Origin: Taibaiella soli
Lineage (GTDB): Bacteria > Bacteroidota > Bacteroidia > Chitinophagales > Chitinophagaceae
Assembly (NCBI RefSeq): GCF_003236175.1
Contig: NZ_QKTW01000022.1
Coordinates: forward strand, 434,208 to 498,207
Length of the DNA stretch: 64,000 nucleotides
Direction: 5' to 3'
Part shown: positions 1-7,798 of the stretch, piece after piece
How the letters are laid out: each line of letters opens with the position of its first letter
Numbering within the stretch: position 1 is the first letter of the stretch
Translations under genes and position numbers: made by a program
Notes under the pieces: model-generated
The model's input: only the letters and a program-made list of their open reading frames with translations
Databases searched by the model: none
Told to the model about the DNA's origin: nothing

Positions 1-284
1 GATAATATATCTGTTTTGACCCTGCAACGTGAAAAAAACATTCTTTCATTGGTTAAGAGACAGTAGACGATCTCATTAACTCTATGTATAACACGCCTGA
101 TGGGACTTGTGCCAATGGCATTTTTTCGCATCAAAATAATTTTTGTTAGCAAGAAATAAGGAGCCGACTACCTGTTAAAAAACGGAACAAGCACGTATAA
201 TTACCTAGCTTAAAAAACGGGAATTTTACCGTTGATAATTATTTATCACATATGTAGTTTAGCAGAAACCAACGACCAGCAATT
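1..284. other. Upstream intergenic stretch, nothing recognised
   Basis: AT-rich sequence before the first gene. No open frame of note, no hairpin terminator and no clear promoter consensus could be picked out by eye. It presumably carries the promoter of the exported-protein pair that starts at 285. Confidence 0.4.
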
Positions 285-2498
285 ATGAACAAGAAAATCG
301 CTTTTAGATTGTTTTTTTTGTTTCTATGCACATCATTCATCACGCGCACAGATGCACAGGCATACAAGCACCCCGTTCCAATAAATTTTAACGCCGATGG
401 TACGCTGGATACGCCGTTGCCAGACAGATTGACGAACGAAGATCTTTTGACGTTTTCCGTTCAAGGAACACAGGAAAATATCAATAAATATCAAAAAGAG
501 GTTTCGGAACGAATTAAGAAAGCGCAGCAATATCTGGAGCTTTTACGTCATGATACCGCTAAAATGAAAATCCTGACGACGGTCTACGGAATAACAGAAC
601 TTGATACATCGAAAATGTTTCGCCCAACTCCATTTGACCAGGAAATGAAGTATTACTCCATAAAGTCAAATATGACTCAAGGCAAATACGATAGTAGTTT
701 AAAACCTGGTGTTCCATTACCCGCTGCTAAAATTGATTTAGCTGAAGGGGTACAAAAAGTGACTATTACGCTTTCAAAAAGAGACCCTTTTAAGAAACTG
801 GTGATAGATCGAATTAAGGCAACAAGAAATGATTTTAAGGGAATGCCCTCTAAGGATGACATTGATTTAATTGGGAACAAAATGGCTGCGTTTTCGACGG
901 CAGCAAATACTTATACACAGACGATTTTGACGCAAATGAAAGAAAAAAAAGGATCAAAAAGTCTCAAACAAAGCCAATTTGGTACGTGGACGAATTTCGT
1001 CGATTCATTAAATGGGGTTGCTACAAACTTAATTGATAATGTTCGAAAAATAGTTGACCTAAGCGCTAATCAAAAGTGGCTTATGGAGTGGTTATGGTTC
1101 GCTTCTCAGGATAAAACAGGATTGCCATTACTGAATCCGCTCAACTTTACAGACCCTTCCTTAATTAAGGAACCGGACACATCGCTGCTGCTGACATTAC
1201 GGGCTAAACTAGCCACACGCGACAATTTCATAAAAAATGCAGCACCGGGTAAACCTTCCGAGTTTGACGCAGCTGATAAAATAATTGATGATGCGGATTT
1301 GATGCGGAGCACTATTGCTTCCAAAGAAGCGGAATATAAGTCATGGGAAAAATCATCTGCGTATAATGATTCGTTAGTCCTTGCGTACGAACATGTCAAT
1401 GTCATCCTAAATAAGGCGATTTTAATGATATCCGGAAAGGATACAATAAGATGGATGCGTCATCATGATATGTCTAATGAGGCAAATACGATGAACATTG
1501 TAGATCGTGACGAATACCTGGAGGATAGTTATGTGTCCATACTGGGACATAATCTGAAGGAAAATCAAAAAATGTCGGTCAACATTAGTTATGCACCCAT
1601 TACATCTGATCAATCTCCACTCGCCGATCAATTTACCGGGAACAGCGCTATTGATGACCTTATTGCTCTTTTAACAAAAGGCATTGGTACCCAGGGGGGC
1701 GTTCGTAGTCAGAGGGCTGAAAAAAAGGCGACCTCCGATGACAAAGACAGTTTAAGAAAATATTTGGTTAAGTTGGGAGCTAATCTGGACACACTGCAGG
1801 ATTTACAAGTTTGTCTAGCGTATGTTGGCCGACAGACAGTGCCTTACAAAGATATTGAAGAGCAAGCCGGTGAGCATTCAGCATATCACTCGGAAATAAA
1901 AATGACCAAAAAGGTAAAAGGGCCTAAGCAGGCAAGTTATGAAGTTGACGTTGTAGACACACAAAGTGGAGATGCAGCCGCTAAAGACAAAACGTCCTCT
2001 TCATCGTCAGATACTTTTACTTATCGGGTAAATAAAAAATATTGGTTGTTCCCTATGGCGGGCTTGGCATATAATGTTACCCATTTTGCGCACATAGATC
2101 CTAATTCGTCAGGCAACGGTCCTGGAACTGTTTCTACAGAAGATCCCGTCCATTTTGTTGCCGGTTTAAAATTCTATATCAATAAGACCGATATCCGGGA
2201 CAATCGATTTATAACTGGCAAAGATGACAACGGTAAATGCCTTTTCTGGTCAAGGACAAGTATCGATGTCGCGGTTGATGTGAGCAAACCACTCAATAAT
2301 ATCTATACGGGAATTGGTTTTGACTTGATACCTGGATGCTGCATTAACGCAGGTGCTGTATGGAATAAGTATACATTTTACAGCTATGATAATGGTCAAA
2401 ATACAGGAAGTCAGCAATTGTATCGATGCGGATTTTATGTAGGCGTATCAACTGACGTGACGTTGGTTGACCAAATTCTTAAACTGTTAAACCTTTAA
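285..2498 (+). CDS. Exported protein of unknown function, possible C-terminal beta-barrel
   Basis: I do not recognise the family. The 737-residue product starts with a classical signal peptide (lysines, then a phenylalanine/leucine-rich core, cleavage probable after the DAQA stretch near residue 25), so it leaves the cytoplasm. Residues about 30-480 are charged and look helical. Around 590-620 there is a low-complexity serine/threonine stretch with TSSSSSDTF. The last 140 residues alternate aromatic and polar positions (YWLFPMAGLAYNVTHF, later GIGFDLIPGCC and CGFYVGVSTDV), as beta-hairpins of a small outer-membrane barrel would. The gene ends 11 bp before a lipoprotein gene on the same strand, so the two are probably co-transcribed and may form one envelope complex. 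The barrel is inference from residue pattern only. Confidence 0.75.
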   Translation: MNKKIAFRLFFLFLCTSFITRTDAQAYKHPVPINFNADGTLDTPLPDRLTNEDLLTFSVQGTQENINKYQKEVSERIKKAQQYLELLRHDTAKMKILTTVYGITELDTSKMFRPTPFDQEMKYYSIKSNMTQGKYDSSLKPGVPLPAAKIDLAEGVQKVTITLSKRDPFKKLVIDRIKATRNDFKGMPSKDDIDLIGNKMAAFSTAANTYTQTILTQMKEKKGSKSLKQSQFGTWTNFVDSLNGVATNLIDNVRKIVDLSANQKWLMEWLWFASQDKTGLPLLNPLNFTDPSLIKEPDTSLLLTLRAKLATRDNFIKNAAPGKPSEFDAADKIIDDADLMRSTIASKEAEYKSWEKSSAYNDSLVLAYEHVNVILNKAILMISGKDTIRWMRHHDMSNEANTMNIVDRDEYLEDSYVSILGHNLKENQKMSVNISYAPITSDQSPLADQFTGNSAIDDLIALLTKGIGTQGGVRSQRAEKKATSDDKDSLRKYLVKLGANLDTLQDLQVCLAYVGRQTVPYKDIEEQAGEHSAYHSEIKMTKKVKGPKQASYEVDVVDTQSGDAAAKDKTSSSSSDTFTYRVNKKYWLFPMAGLAYNVTHFAHIDPNSSGNGPGTVSTEDPVHFVAGLKFYINKTDIRDNRFITGKDDNGKCLFWSRTSIDVAVDVSKPLNNIYTGIGFDLIPGCCINAGAVWNKYTFYSYDNGQNTGSQQLYRCGFYVGVSTDVTLVDQILKLLNL

Positions 2499-2509
2499 AA
2501 CTACTCGTC

Positions 2510-3175
2510 ATGAAAATAAGAATATTGCGGTTGGCTATGTTACTAATATGTGTGATAGCATTCTTTTCTTGCAATAAGTATGCGGCGTACAGTGGGACAG
2601 GAAAAATAACAGGCTATATAAAAATGATCGATGAAACAACGTCATCGATACCTTCACCTTTAGGAGCAGTCACGGTATTTTTGCACAACAATAAAAGCAA
2701 TGTAACCTCATCTTATGAATACGAGACGGTAACTGACGATGCGGGATACTTTTCCGTATCCAATTTAGATTCAAAAGCAAGTATGCGCGTGTTTGTCAGA
2801 TTTACAAAAGATGGTGTGGAATACGCAAGTGACACAACAGTTACGGTGGAAAATGCAGGCCTGATTACAATGTATGTCCGGCCAAAGTATACGAATGGGT
2901 TAGTCCTTCATTTTTCAGATAGCACCGGCGGTTCATTTTCAAACGTTGCTTTTCGAATCTATACAAGCGGTATAGCGGCATCAATGGATTCATCTGCCTA
3001 TGCGTTTATTAATACAAGATCCGATAGTGATGGTAACTACCGAGTGTTCAATCTGCAGCCGCAAATTTACTATATCGTAGCTAAAGACTCATTTGGAGCA
3101 AACCTGATCGGTGTAAACGACACAGTATTGATTACTTCAGATCAAGTAAGATTTAAAAATGTCCCACTCAAATAA
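2510..3175 (+). CDS. Lipoprotein with carboxypeptidase-regulatory-like repeats
   Basis: A 221-residue lipoprotein: the signal sequence ends in a lipobox, IAFFSC, so Cys21 would be lipidated. The body seems to be two beta-sandwich units. The first, about residues 30-120, has the pattern 'GAVTVFLHNN ... TDDAGYFSVSNLDSKASMRVFVRF', and the second, about 130-215, has 'SDSDGNYRVFNLQPQIYYIVAKD'. Both resemble the transthyretin-like or CarboxypepD_reg fold common in Bacteroidota surface proteins. The gene lies 11 bp after the unknown exported protein and is very likely in the same operon. It has no catalytic motif, so a structural or binding role is the best guess. The fold call comes from the G-Y/N-[FY]-x-[VF] strand signature and is moderately secure. 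Confidence 0.75.
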   Translation: MKIRILRLAMLLICVIAFFSCNKYAAYSGTGKITGYIKMIDETTSSIPSPLGAVTVFLHNNKSNVTSSYEYETVTDDAGYFSVSNLDSKASMRVFVRFTKDGVEYASDTTVTVENAGLITMYVRPKYTNGLVLHFSDSTGGSFSNVAFRIYTSGIAASMDSSAYAFINTRSDSDGNYRVFNLQPQIYYIVAKDSFGANLIGVNDTVLITSDQVRFKNVPLK

Positions 3176-3266
3176 CCGGTGTATCAGTAGAACACACCAA
3201 AAACACGTTTGATATCGGTTGGAATGTTTAGGCTTTTAAGGCTCCGTTTTCGCCCAAATCACTAGC

Positions 3267-3313
3267 TTTACCGTTAACTTCGGTAAATACTTCCGGTGAA
3301 TTTCCGGAAGTAT
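3267..3313 (+). promoter_or_regulatory. Two tandem inverted repeats upstream of the monooxygenase gene
   Basis: TTTACCG (3267-3273) pairs with CGGTAAA (3281-3287). A second perfect 10-bp arm, ATACTTCCGG (3287-3296), pairs with CCGGAAGTAT (3304-3313) across a 7-nt loop. The second arm ends 16 nt before the ATG at 3330. Neither is followed by a T run on the plus strand, so they are not ordinary terminators for the upstream gene. They could be operators or leader-RNA hairpins controlling the luciferase-like gene. Confidence 0.45.
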
Positions 3314-3329
3314 AGAAAAGAAAAATGCG

Positions 3330-4352
3330 ATGAAGAAAATAGGATTTTTATCGTTTGGGCATTGGGCCAATCATCCAGCGTATAAAACGCGTACGGCAAG
3401 TGATACGCTGCTCCAATCGATCGATTTGGCAGTGGCTGCTGAAGCAATAGGTTTGGACGGAGCTTATTTCCGTGTGCACCATTTTGCGGCGCAACTGGCT
3501 TCGCCGTTTCCTTTGTTGGCTGCAATAGGAGCGAAGACAAGCAAGATTGAAATAGGAACGGGTGTGATTGATATGCGCTATGAAAATCCGCTGTACATGG
3601 TGGAAGATGCAAGTGCTGCTGATCTGATTTCCCGCGGTCGATTGCAGTTGGGCATCAGCAGAGGTTCGCCAGAACAAGTGATTGACGGCTGGCGTTACTT
3701 CGGTTATGAACCTGAAGCTGGCGAGACGGATGCGGATATGGGTCGACGTAAAGCTCTTGAATTTTTGGACAAGTTGAATGGCATTGGATTTGCTGAACCC
3801 AATCCGAATCCTATGTTTCCGAATCCGCCGGGTTTGCTGCGTTTGGAACCGCATTCCGATGGATTAAGGGATCGTATTTGGTGGGGTGCTGCTTCTAATG
3901 CAACAGCAGTATGGGCTGCGGAACAAGGTATGTATCTGCAAAGTTCCACGCTGAAGTATGACGAAGGCGGCAAACCGTTTCATGTACAGCAGGCCGAGCA
4001 GATCAGGTTGTATAAAGAAGCCTGGAAAAAAGCGGGACATAAGCGCGAGCCGAGGGTCTCTGTAAGTCGGTCGATTTTTGCGTTGGTCAATGATCAGGAT
4101 CGTCTTTACTTCGGTGGCGAGGCTGATCGTGTTGATCAGATTGGTTCGATTGAAAAGGGCAAGCGTGCTATTTTCGGAAGAAGTTATGCTGCGGAACCAG
4201 ATCAATTAATTAAGGAGTTGGCGCAGGACGAAGCCATTCAAGAGGCGGATACACTTTTGCTGACAATCCCCAATACGCTGGGCGTCGATTATAATGTGCA
4301 TGTATTGTCTTCTATTTTGGAGCATGTGGCTCCGGGATTAGGCTGGCGTTGA
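3330..4352 (+). CDS. LLM-class flavin-dependent oxidoreductase (luciferase-like)
   Basis: The 340-residue product has the TIM-barrel layout of the bacterial luciferase-like monooxygenase family: an N-terminal strand 'IGFLSFGHW', a helix with 'AEAIGLDGAYFRVHHFA', and 'IEIGTGVIDMRYENPLYMVEDASAADLISRGRLQLGIS', the family's flavin-phosphate region. Such enzymes use reduced FMN, supplied by a separate reductase, to oxygenate small organic molecules; the substrate cannot be read from sequence. The length is typical. The gene stands alone between its own upstream inverted repeats and a downstream terminator, so it is probably monocistronic. Family assignment is secure and function beyond that is open. 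Confidence 0.88.
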   Translation: MKKIGFLSFGHWANHPAYKTRTASDTLLQSIDLAVAAEAIGLDGAYFRVHHFAAQLASPFPLLAAIGAKTSKIEIGTGVIDMRYENPLYMVEDASAADLISRGRLQLGISRGSPEQVIDGWRYFGYEPEAGETDADMGRRKALEFLDKLNGIGFAEPNPNPMFPNPPGLLRLEPHSDGLRDRIWWGAASNATAVWAAEQGMYLQSSTLKYDEGGKPFHVQQAEQIRLYKEAWKKAGHKREPRVSVSRSIFALVNDQDRLYFGGEADRVDQIGSIEKGKRAIFGRSYAAEPDQLIKELAQDEAIQEADTLLLTIPNTLGVDYNVHVLSSILEHVAPGLGWR

Positions 4353-4370
4353 TATAATTAGTACTATTAG

Positions 4371-4409
4371 AAAATGCGTTGAGTCGATCGGTTTCGCTCA
4401 ACGCATTTT
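4371..4409 (+). terminator. Intrinsic terminator after the luciferase-like gene
   Basis: AAAATGCGTTGAG (4371-4383) and CTCAACGCATTTT (4397-4409) form a perfect 13-bp stem. The 3' arm ends in a T run, and the hairpin lies 18 nt after the stop codon. Confidence 0.75.
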
Positions 4410-4454
4410 GTATTTTGAAAAACGAAAGAGAGCGGTGATAAATCGTTCCATTCC

Positions 4455-4696
4455 TATAACTACTTCAAAAGTCCTTCCCAACCATTAGAAAAGTACTTAA
4501 CAACCACTTTCGAAGTGGTTACGATGCATTTCTTGAATACTTGCGAGGTATTTAAAAAGAGGTTGCTAACTATTAAACAGGTACCTGCGATGTACTTTTT
4601 GAGTGGTTGTGATGTACTTCAGAAATACCTGCAAACCCCTTAAAAGATAGTTGTGATGTATTTCATAAATACTTGCGAAGTACTAAAAATATACTT
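4455..4696. repeat. Degenerate 22-bp tandem array, block 1 (11 units)
   Basis: Eleven consecutive 22-nt units can be laid out without any insertion or deletion, starting at 4455, 4477, 4499, 4521, 4543, 4565, 4587, 4609, 4631, 4653 and 4675. Most begin GCGATGTA or a variant, have a T/A-rich centre, and end in TACTT, TGGTT or TACCT. Similarity between units is loose, but the phase is kept exactly. Period 22 is not a multiple of three and stop codons occur in all frames, so this is not a coding repeat. Function unknown. Confidence 0.8.
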
Positions 4697-4785
4697 AACA
4701 GGCAGGCGTTTGTACGTAAATGCCTGATTCATAAAACACACCGTATCTAAGTCAGTTAGGGTTATCTGTTATTTATTTCTCCTGC
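4697..4785. other. Spacer between the two 22-bp repeat blocks
   Basis: Eighty-nine bases without the 22-nt pattern, separating two arrays of equal length. No open frame or hairpin was recognised. Confidence 0.5.
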
Positions 4786-5027
4786 ACCCCCTTCAAAAGT
4801 CCCCGAGACGTACCAATTTAGTCCTTGTCGGGTACTAAAAAAGTAGTCATGGGGTATTAAAAAAGTCATCGTTGGGTATTAAAATAGTCCTCGTTGGGTA
4901 CTAAAAAAGTAGTCGTCGGGTATTAAAAAAGTCATCGCTGGGTATTAAAAGGGTCCTTATCGGGTACTAAAGAAGTAGTCGTTGGGTACTAAATTAGTGA
5001 TCGCAAGGTATTTCGGAAGTAGTCGCG
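4786..5027. repeat. 22-bp tandem array, block 2 (11 units) with a 66-bp higher-order repeat
   Basis: Eleven units of exactly 22 nt start at 4786, 4808, 4830, 4852, 4874, 4896, 4918, 4940, 4962, 4984 and 5006. The core is GGGTAYTAAAAAAGT followed by AGTC, CATC or CCTC. Three variants recur in fixed order: A (GGGTACTAA...AGTAGTC) at 4830, 4896 and 4962; B (GGGTATTAA...AGTCATC) at 4852 and 4918; C (AGTCCT type) at 4808, 4874 and 4940. The array therefore also has a 66-bp period. Every unit holds TAA or a similar stop, so it is non-coding. It ends about 140 bp upstream of the cupin gene. Confidence 0.88.
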
Positions 5028-5170
5028 GCCTTTTCGGCTCCGCTTGATGAGGCTTTTTATCCTGTCAAACGTCCAACTCGCTGTCAAATTCGTCCGTTTC
5101 AAGCATATAAGCCTTTAGCCACATTCAGGATCGAAATACCTTCGTATCTCAAACCACTAAATTTAGAGAT

Positions 5171-5575
5171 ATGAAAAGCAATACAATCAAACAAGCAATC
5201 TTTGGTGCTGTCGCATTGAGCGCATTTTTGTTTTCATCTTTTGCGATAGCACAAACGGGCACGAGCAGACAGCAATTGCAAGAACATGATCTTAGCGTAC
5301 CGGGACGTGAAGTGGTGCAGTCTATTGTAACAATAGCAGAGGGCGGCAGTTTTCCGCGTCATAAACATCCGGGTGAAGAGATTATTTATGTGCTTCAGGG
5401 TGTACTCGAGTATCAGGTGGAAGGTCAACCAGCCACAACGCTCAAAGCTGGTGATGTTTTGTTTGTTCCTGCGGAAACAGTTCATTCGGTTAAGAATGTT
5501 GGCAAGGGTGATGCAAAGGAGCTCGCGACTTATGTAGTGAAGAAAGGTGTGCCGATGCTTACTTTGGATAAGTAA
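5171..5575 (+). CDS. Secreted cupin-domain protein
   Basis: A 134-residue protein with an N-terminal signal peptide (hydrophobic to about residue 27, cut near SFAIAQ-TG). It is followed by a single small cupin barrel at about 45-125. Cupin motif 1 is visible as 'GGSFPRHKHPGEEIIYVLQG', with two histidines and a glutamate placed to bind a metal. Motif 2 is 'AGDVLFVPAETVHSVKNVG', with the fourth ligand histidine. Exported cupins of this type are usually annotated only as cupin-domain proteins; the substrate is unknown. The gene stands alone downstream of the repeat array and converges on the DUF4382 gene. Fold and metal site are well supported, the reaction is not. Confidence 0.85.
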   Translation: MKSNTIKQAIFGAVALSAFLFSSFAIAQTGTSRQQLQEHDLSVPGREVVQSIVTIAEGGSFPRHKHPGEEIIYVLQGVLEYQVEGQPATTLKAGDVLFVPAETVHSVKNVGKGDAKELATYVVKKGVPMLTLDK

Positions 5576-5593
5576 TATTGGATACACAAAAAA

Positions 5594-5619
5594 CGCTCCG
5601 TTCTGATTGGAACGGAGCG
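5594..5619 (-). terminator. Terminator between convergent genes
   Basis: CGCTCCGTTC (5594-5603) pairs perfectly with GAACGGAGCG (5610-5619). On the minus strand the stem runs straight into TTTTTT, so it chiefly ends the DUF4382 transcript. It may also protect the end of the cupin mRNA on the other strand. Confidence 0.75.
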
Positions 5620-5641
5620 CTATCCATCTATATCAAATCCT

Positions 5642-6520
5642 TTATTGATGCAATGTCACGGTCCTCAACTCTGTTTCATGTCCTCTGCTTACGGATACAT
5701 TCATGATCGTAGTATCGATGTAACCATTGGTGGAGTGGAAGAGTACATTGTACGTGCCTGTATTTAACCCGCGGATTTTAAAATAGCCATCGGCATTAGG
5801 GAAGGCCATAGCCGTATCTGTAGCATTGTAAGCTTGTATAACTGCCGCGGCATTCATCGGTAATACTTTACCTTCTATTTGCGCAGATTTGCGGTCGCAG
5901 AATGGTTTCAATACTGGCAGCAAGTAGTAATGACCGTTTTTCTCAATAATAGAACGGCCTAAGTCAAAATCAAGCCAGATGCCAATATGTGCCGGGTTGT
6001 CATCGTCGCGGTCTTCATCATGCAGGTTGGTATACACGTAGTTTTTGTTGTTGTCCCAATTGATTAGTGTGAGCGGGTATTGTGTTCCGTTTTTAATTAT
6101 ATAGCTGCCATCACCAATCTTAATTCTGATTTTTCTAACTGTACCTGTTGTAGAAGCTGTTGCAATTAATGTGTCCACGCCATTTCTCAGGTCCAGTAAA
6201 TTGTAGACACCGGGGGTAAAATTCAGATTAATCCAGGTACCGAAACGATCGTGATCGCCATCATGCTGGTTATCATCGTCGCCGTCGTGGTCGTCATCGC
6301 CAAAATGATCATCGTTTTTATGTGAACTGGTATCTATTTTCGCGTCAATAGACACAATGTTGATATACACTGCATCAAACATGGCAGGTCCATCAGTCAT
6401 ATACACTGATAAATTGTTTGAACCAGCAGGCATGCTGTCGGAGGAGGAATCTTTTTTGCAGGAAGCTGCAATCATGCTACCGAATAAAAGGACAGCGGCC
6501 CAATAAATGATCCTTTTCAT
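5642..6520 (-). CDS. DUF4382 lipoprotein with an Asp/His-rich insertion
   Basis: A 292-residue lipoprotein: the signal sequence ends with the lipobox AASC, and the mature part opens with KKDSSSD. The segment 'NLSVYMTDGPAMFDAVYINIVSIDAKID' is the hallmark start of the DUF4382 domain. The C-terminal third ('IEGKVLPMNAAAVIQAYN ... GYFKIRGLNTGTYNVLF') looks like a carboxypeptidase-regulatory-like beta sandwich. Between residues about 68 and 95 the domain is interrupted by a very acidic, histidine-rich stretch (repeats such as GDDDHDGDDD). That stretch could bind divalent metal or simply be a flexible surface loop. The role of DUF4382 lipoproteins is not known. Single gene. Confidence 0.85.
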   Translation of the reverse strand: MKRIIYWAAVLLFGSMIAASCKKDSSSDSMPAGSNNLSVYMTDGPAMFDAVYINIVSIDAKIDTSSHKNDDHFGDDDHDGDDDNQHDGDHDRFGTWINLNFTPGVYNLLDLRNGVDTLIATASTTGTVRKIRIKIGDGSYIIKNGTQYPLTLINWDNNKNYVYTNLHDEDRDDDNPAHIGIWLDFDLGRSIIEKNGHYYLLPVLKPFCDRKSAQIEGKVLPMNAAAVIQAYNATDTAMAFPNADGYFKIRGLNTGTYNVLFHSTNGYIDTTIMNVSVSRGHETELRTVTLHQ

Positions 6521-6842
6521 ATGTTGCAGATTTTAAATCAAAGTTATTTAAAATCTATGCCTCGAAATGGCGGTCTGCCGTGCGTTTTAACACTGAGCGT
6601 CAGCCGTTTTTGACCTGACTATATAGTTATAAAACATATCAATATTTAAACTGGGTTTCTTGCTGAAATTGAATGAAAAATGGAGCCTTTGTTGCGGGAT
6701 AAACAATTTGTCTGGATGGCGCTTCGCTTGTGGCGGTCGTCCGGAATTAACTAATGCATTGTGGATCTGCGGCCGCTAATCGATATTTATGAGGCGAGAT
6801 TGTGTAGTCGCATTTCTACAGTTTTTCTTTCCTCAGGTTTTA
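6521..6842. other. Intergenic region between two minus-strand genes
   Basis: These 322 bases lie upstream of the DUF4382 gene and downstream of the HAD gene. The only structure seen is the 11-bp inverted repeat next to the DUF4382 start, listed separately. The rest shows no open frame or repeat. Confidence 0.5.
6528..6556 (-). promoter_or_regulatory. Perfect 11-bp inverted repeat just upstream of the DUF4382 start
   Basis: AGATTTTAAAT (6528-6538) and ATTTAAAATCT (6546-6556) are exact reverse complements separated by 7 nt. The element ends 8 nt before the start codon at 6520. It could be an operator or a leader hairpin that hides the ribosome-binding region. Confidence 0.5.
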
Positions 6843-7520
6843 CTATAAAATTGCCCGCAACTGTGATAGCTCATGAATGATCATTGTCGATGAAACATCT
6901 GATGTATTTTCTTTTCGGTTGGGATTGTACCAGCATGTGTCGATATCGGCGCCGGAAGCACCTTTAATATCTGCTTCTAAACTATCGCCTATAAAAAGGG
7001 TTTGATGTTTTTCGAAACTGCTGCGTTTTAGAATTTCTCCGAAGAATCGGCGGTCTGGTTTTTCAAAACCGATATCATCAGAAACATACAGGTCTGAGAA
7101 TAAATGAAATAAGTTAGCGAGTTTTAATCGCGCGGTCTGCATCGTCAAAAATCCATTGGAGGCCACATACAGCTTATACTTTGCGTTTAAGTATACAATT
7201 GTCTCTACCACTTCCGATTCAAGATGGCATTCATGGTGCAATTTATTTCTGTACAGATGTTCCATGTCTGCAGCATCGGCATCTATTTTCAGCAGATGAA
7301 AAAGTTGCTTGAATCTGTTGTCCACAACCTCCTGAATCGTTATCTCATTTGTTCTTTGCTTTGCCCAAAGTATATTGTCGATTCCAACAAATTCCGAAAA
7401 GATATGATCGTTGTATTCAAGATTGAAATCTGCGAATGATTTCTGAAATGCAGACTGGCTGCTTAATTTGAAGTTTAATAGTGTGTCGTCGACATCAAAG
7501 AAAATTGCCTGGTACATCAT
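6843..7520 (-). CDS. HAD-superfamily hydrolase, YjjG-like nucleotidase
   Basis: The 225-residue product has all four HAD motifs: 'FFDVDDTLL' near residue 8 (nucleophile and acid/base aspartates), 'VASNGF' near 118, 'GFEKPDRRFF' near 150 (the lysine) and 'FIGDSLEADIKGA' near 177 (Mg2+ aspartates). A helical cap lies between motifs I and II. Overall pattern and length match the YjjG subfamily, which dephosphorylates (non-canonical) pyrimidine nucleoside monophosphates in the cytoplasm. The start may be the first ATG (7520) or the next codon, also ATG (7517). It appears monocistronic. Superfamily certain, subfamily probable. Confidence 0.87.
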   Translation of the reverse strand: MMYQAIFFDVDDTLLNFKLSSQSAFQKSFADFNLEYNDHIFSEFVGIDNILWAKQRTNEITIQEVVDNRFKQLFHLLKIDADAADMEHLYRNKLHHECHLESEVVETIVYLNAKYKLYVASNGFLTMQTARLKLANLFHLFSDLYVSDDIGFEKPDRRFFGEILKRSSFEKHQTLFIGDSLEADIKGASGADIDTCWYNPNRKENTSDVSSTMIIHELSQLRAIL

Positions 7521-7798
7521 ATGCTATGCTTATGTTTTGTTTGAGCTAGGTAAAAGGAACCGTAAGACACGTTGAACGTGCACTCTAAAATAGACCGTTT
7601 AAAGTTCAGGATTGAATGATAGTTCTGCTGGAAATGTATTGCAGTAATTTGCAGGCGCTTCAGTGAAATGCCGGCTGAATGGACGACATCGTAAAGTAGT
7701 AGCTGTAAAGAAGCGAGTGATTTTCCCAAATGCAAAACTACGGAAATAATAGGGAAGTGGTTTAAGGCTAATACAAACGCTCTTTTTTGTGAGCGGGA

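Noticed and set aside
4455..5027. CRISPR array
   Set aside because: Units are contiguous 22-mers without unique spacers, repeats are degenerate, and no cas gene is near.
7517..7735. 72-codon minus-strand frame before the HAD gene
   Set aside because: It runs into the HAD start, has no family-like sequence and no coding character; it is taken as a chance frame in an intergenic gap.
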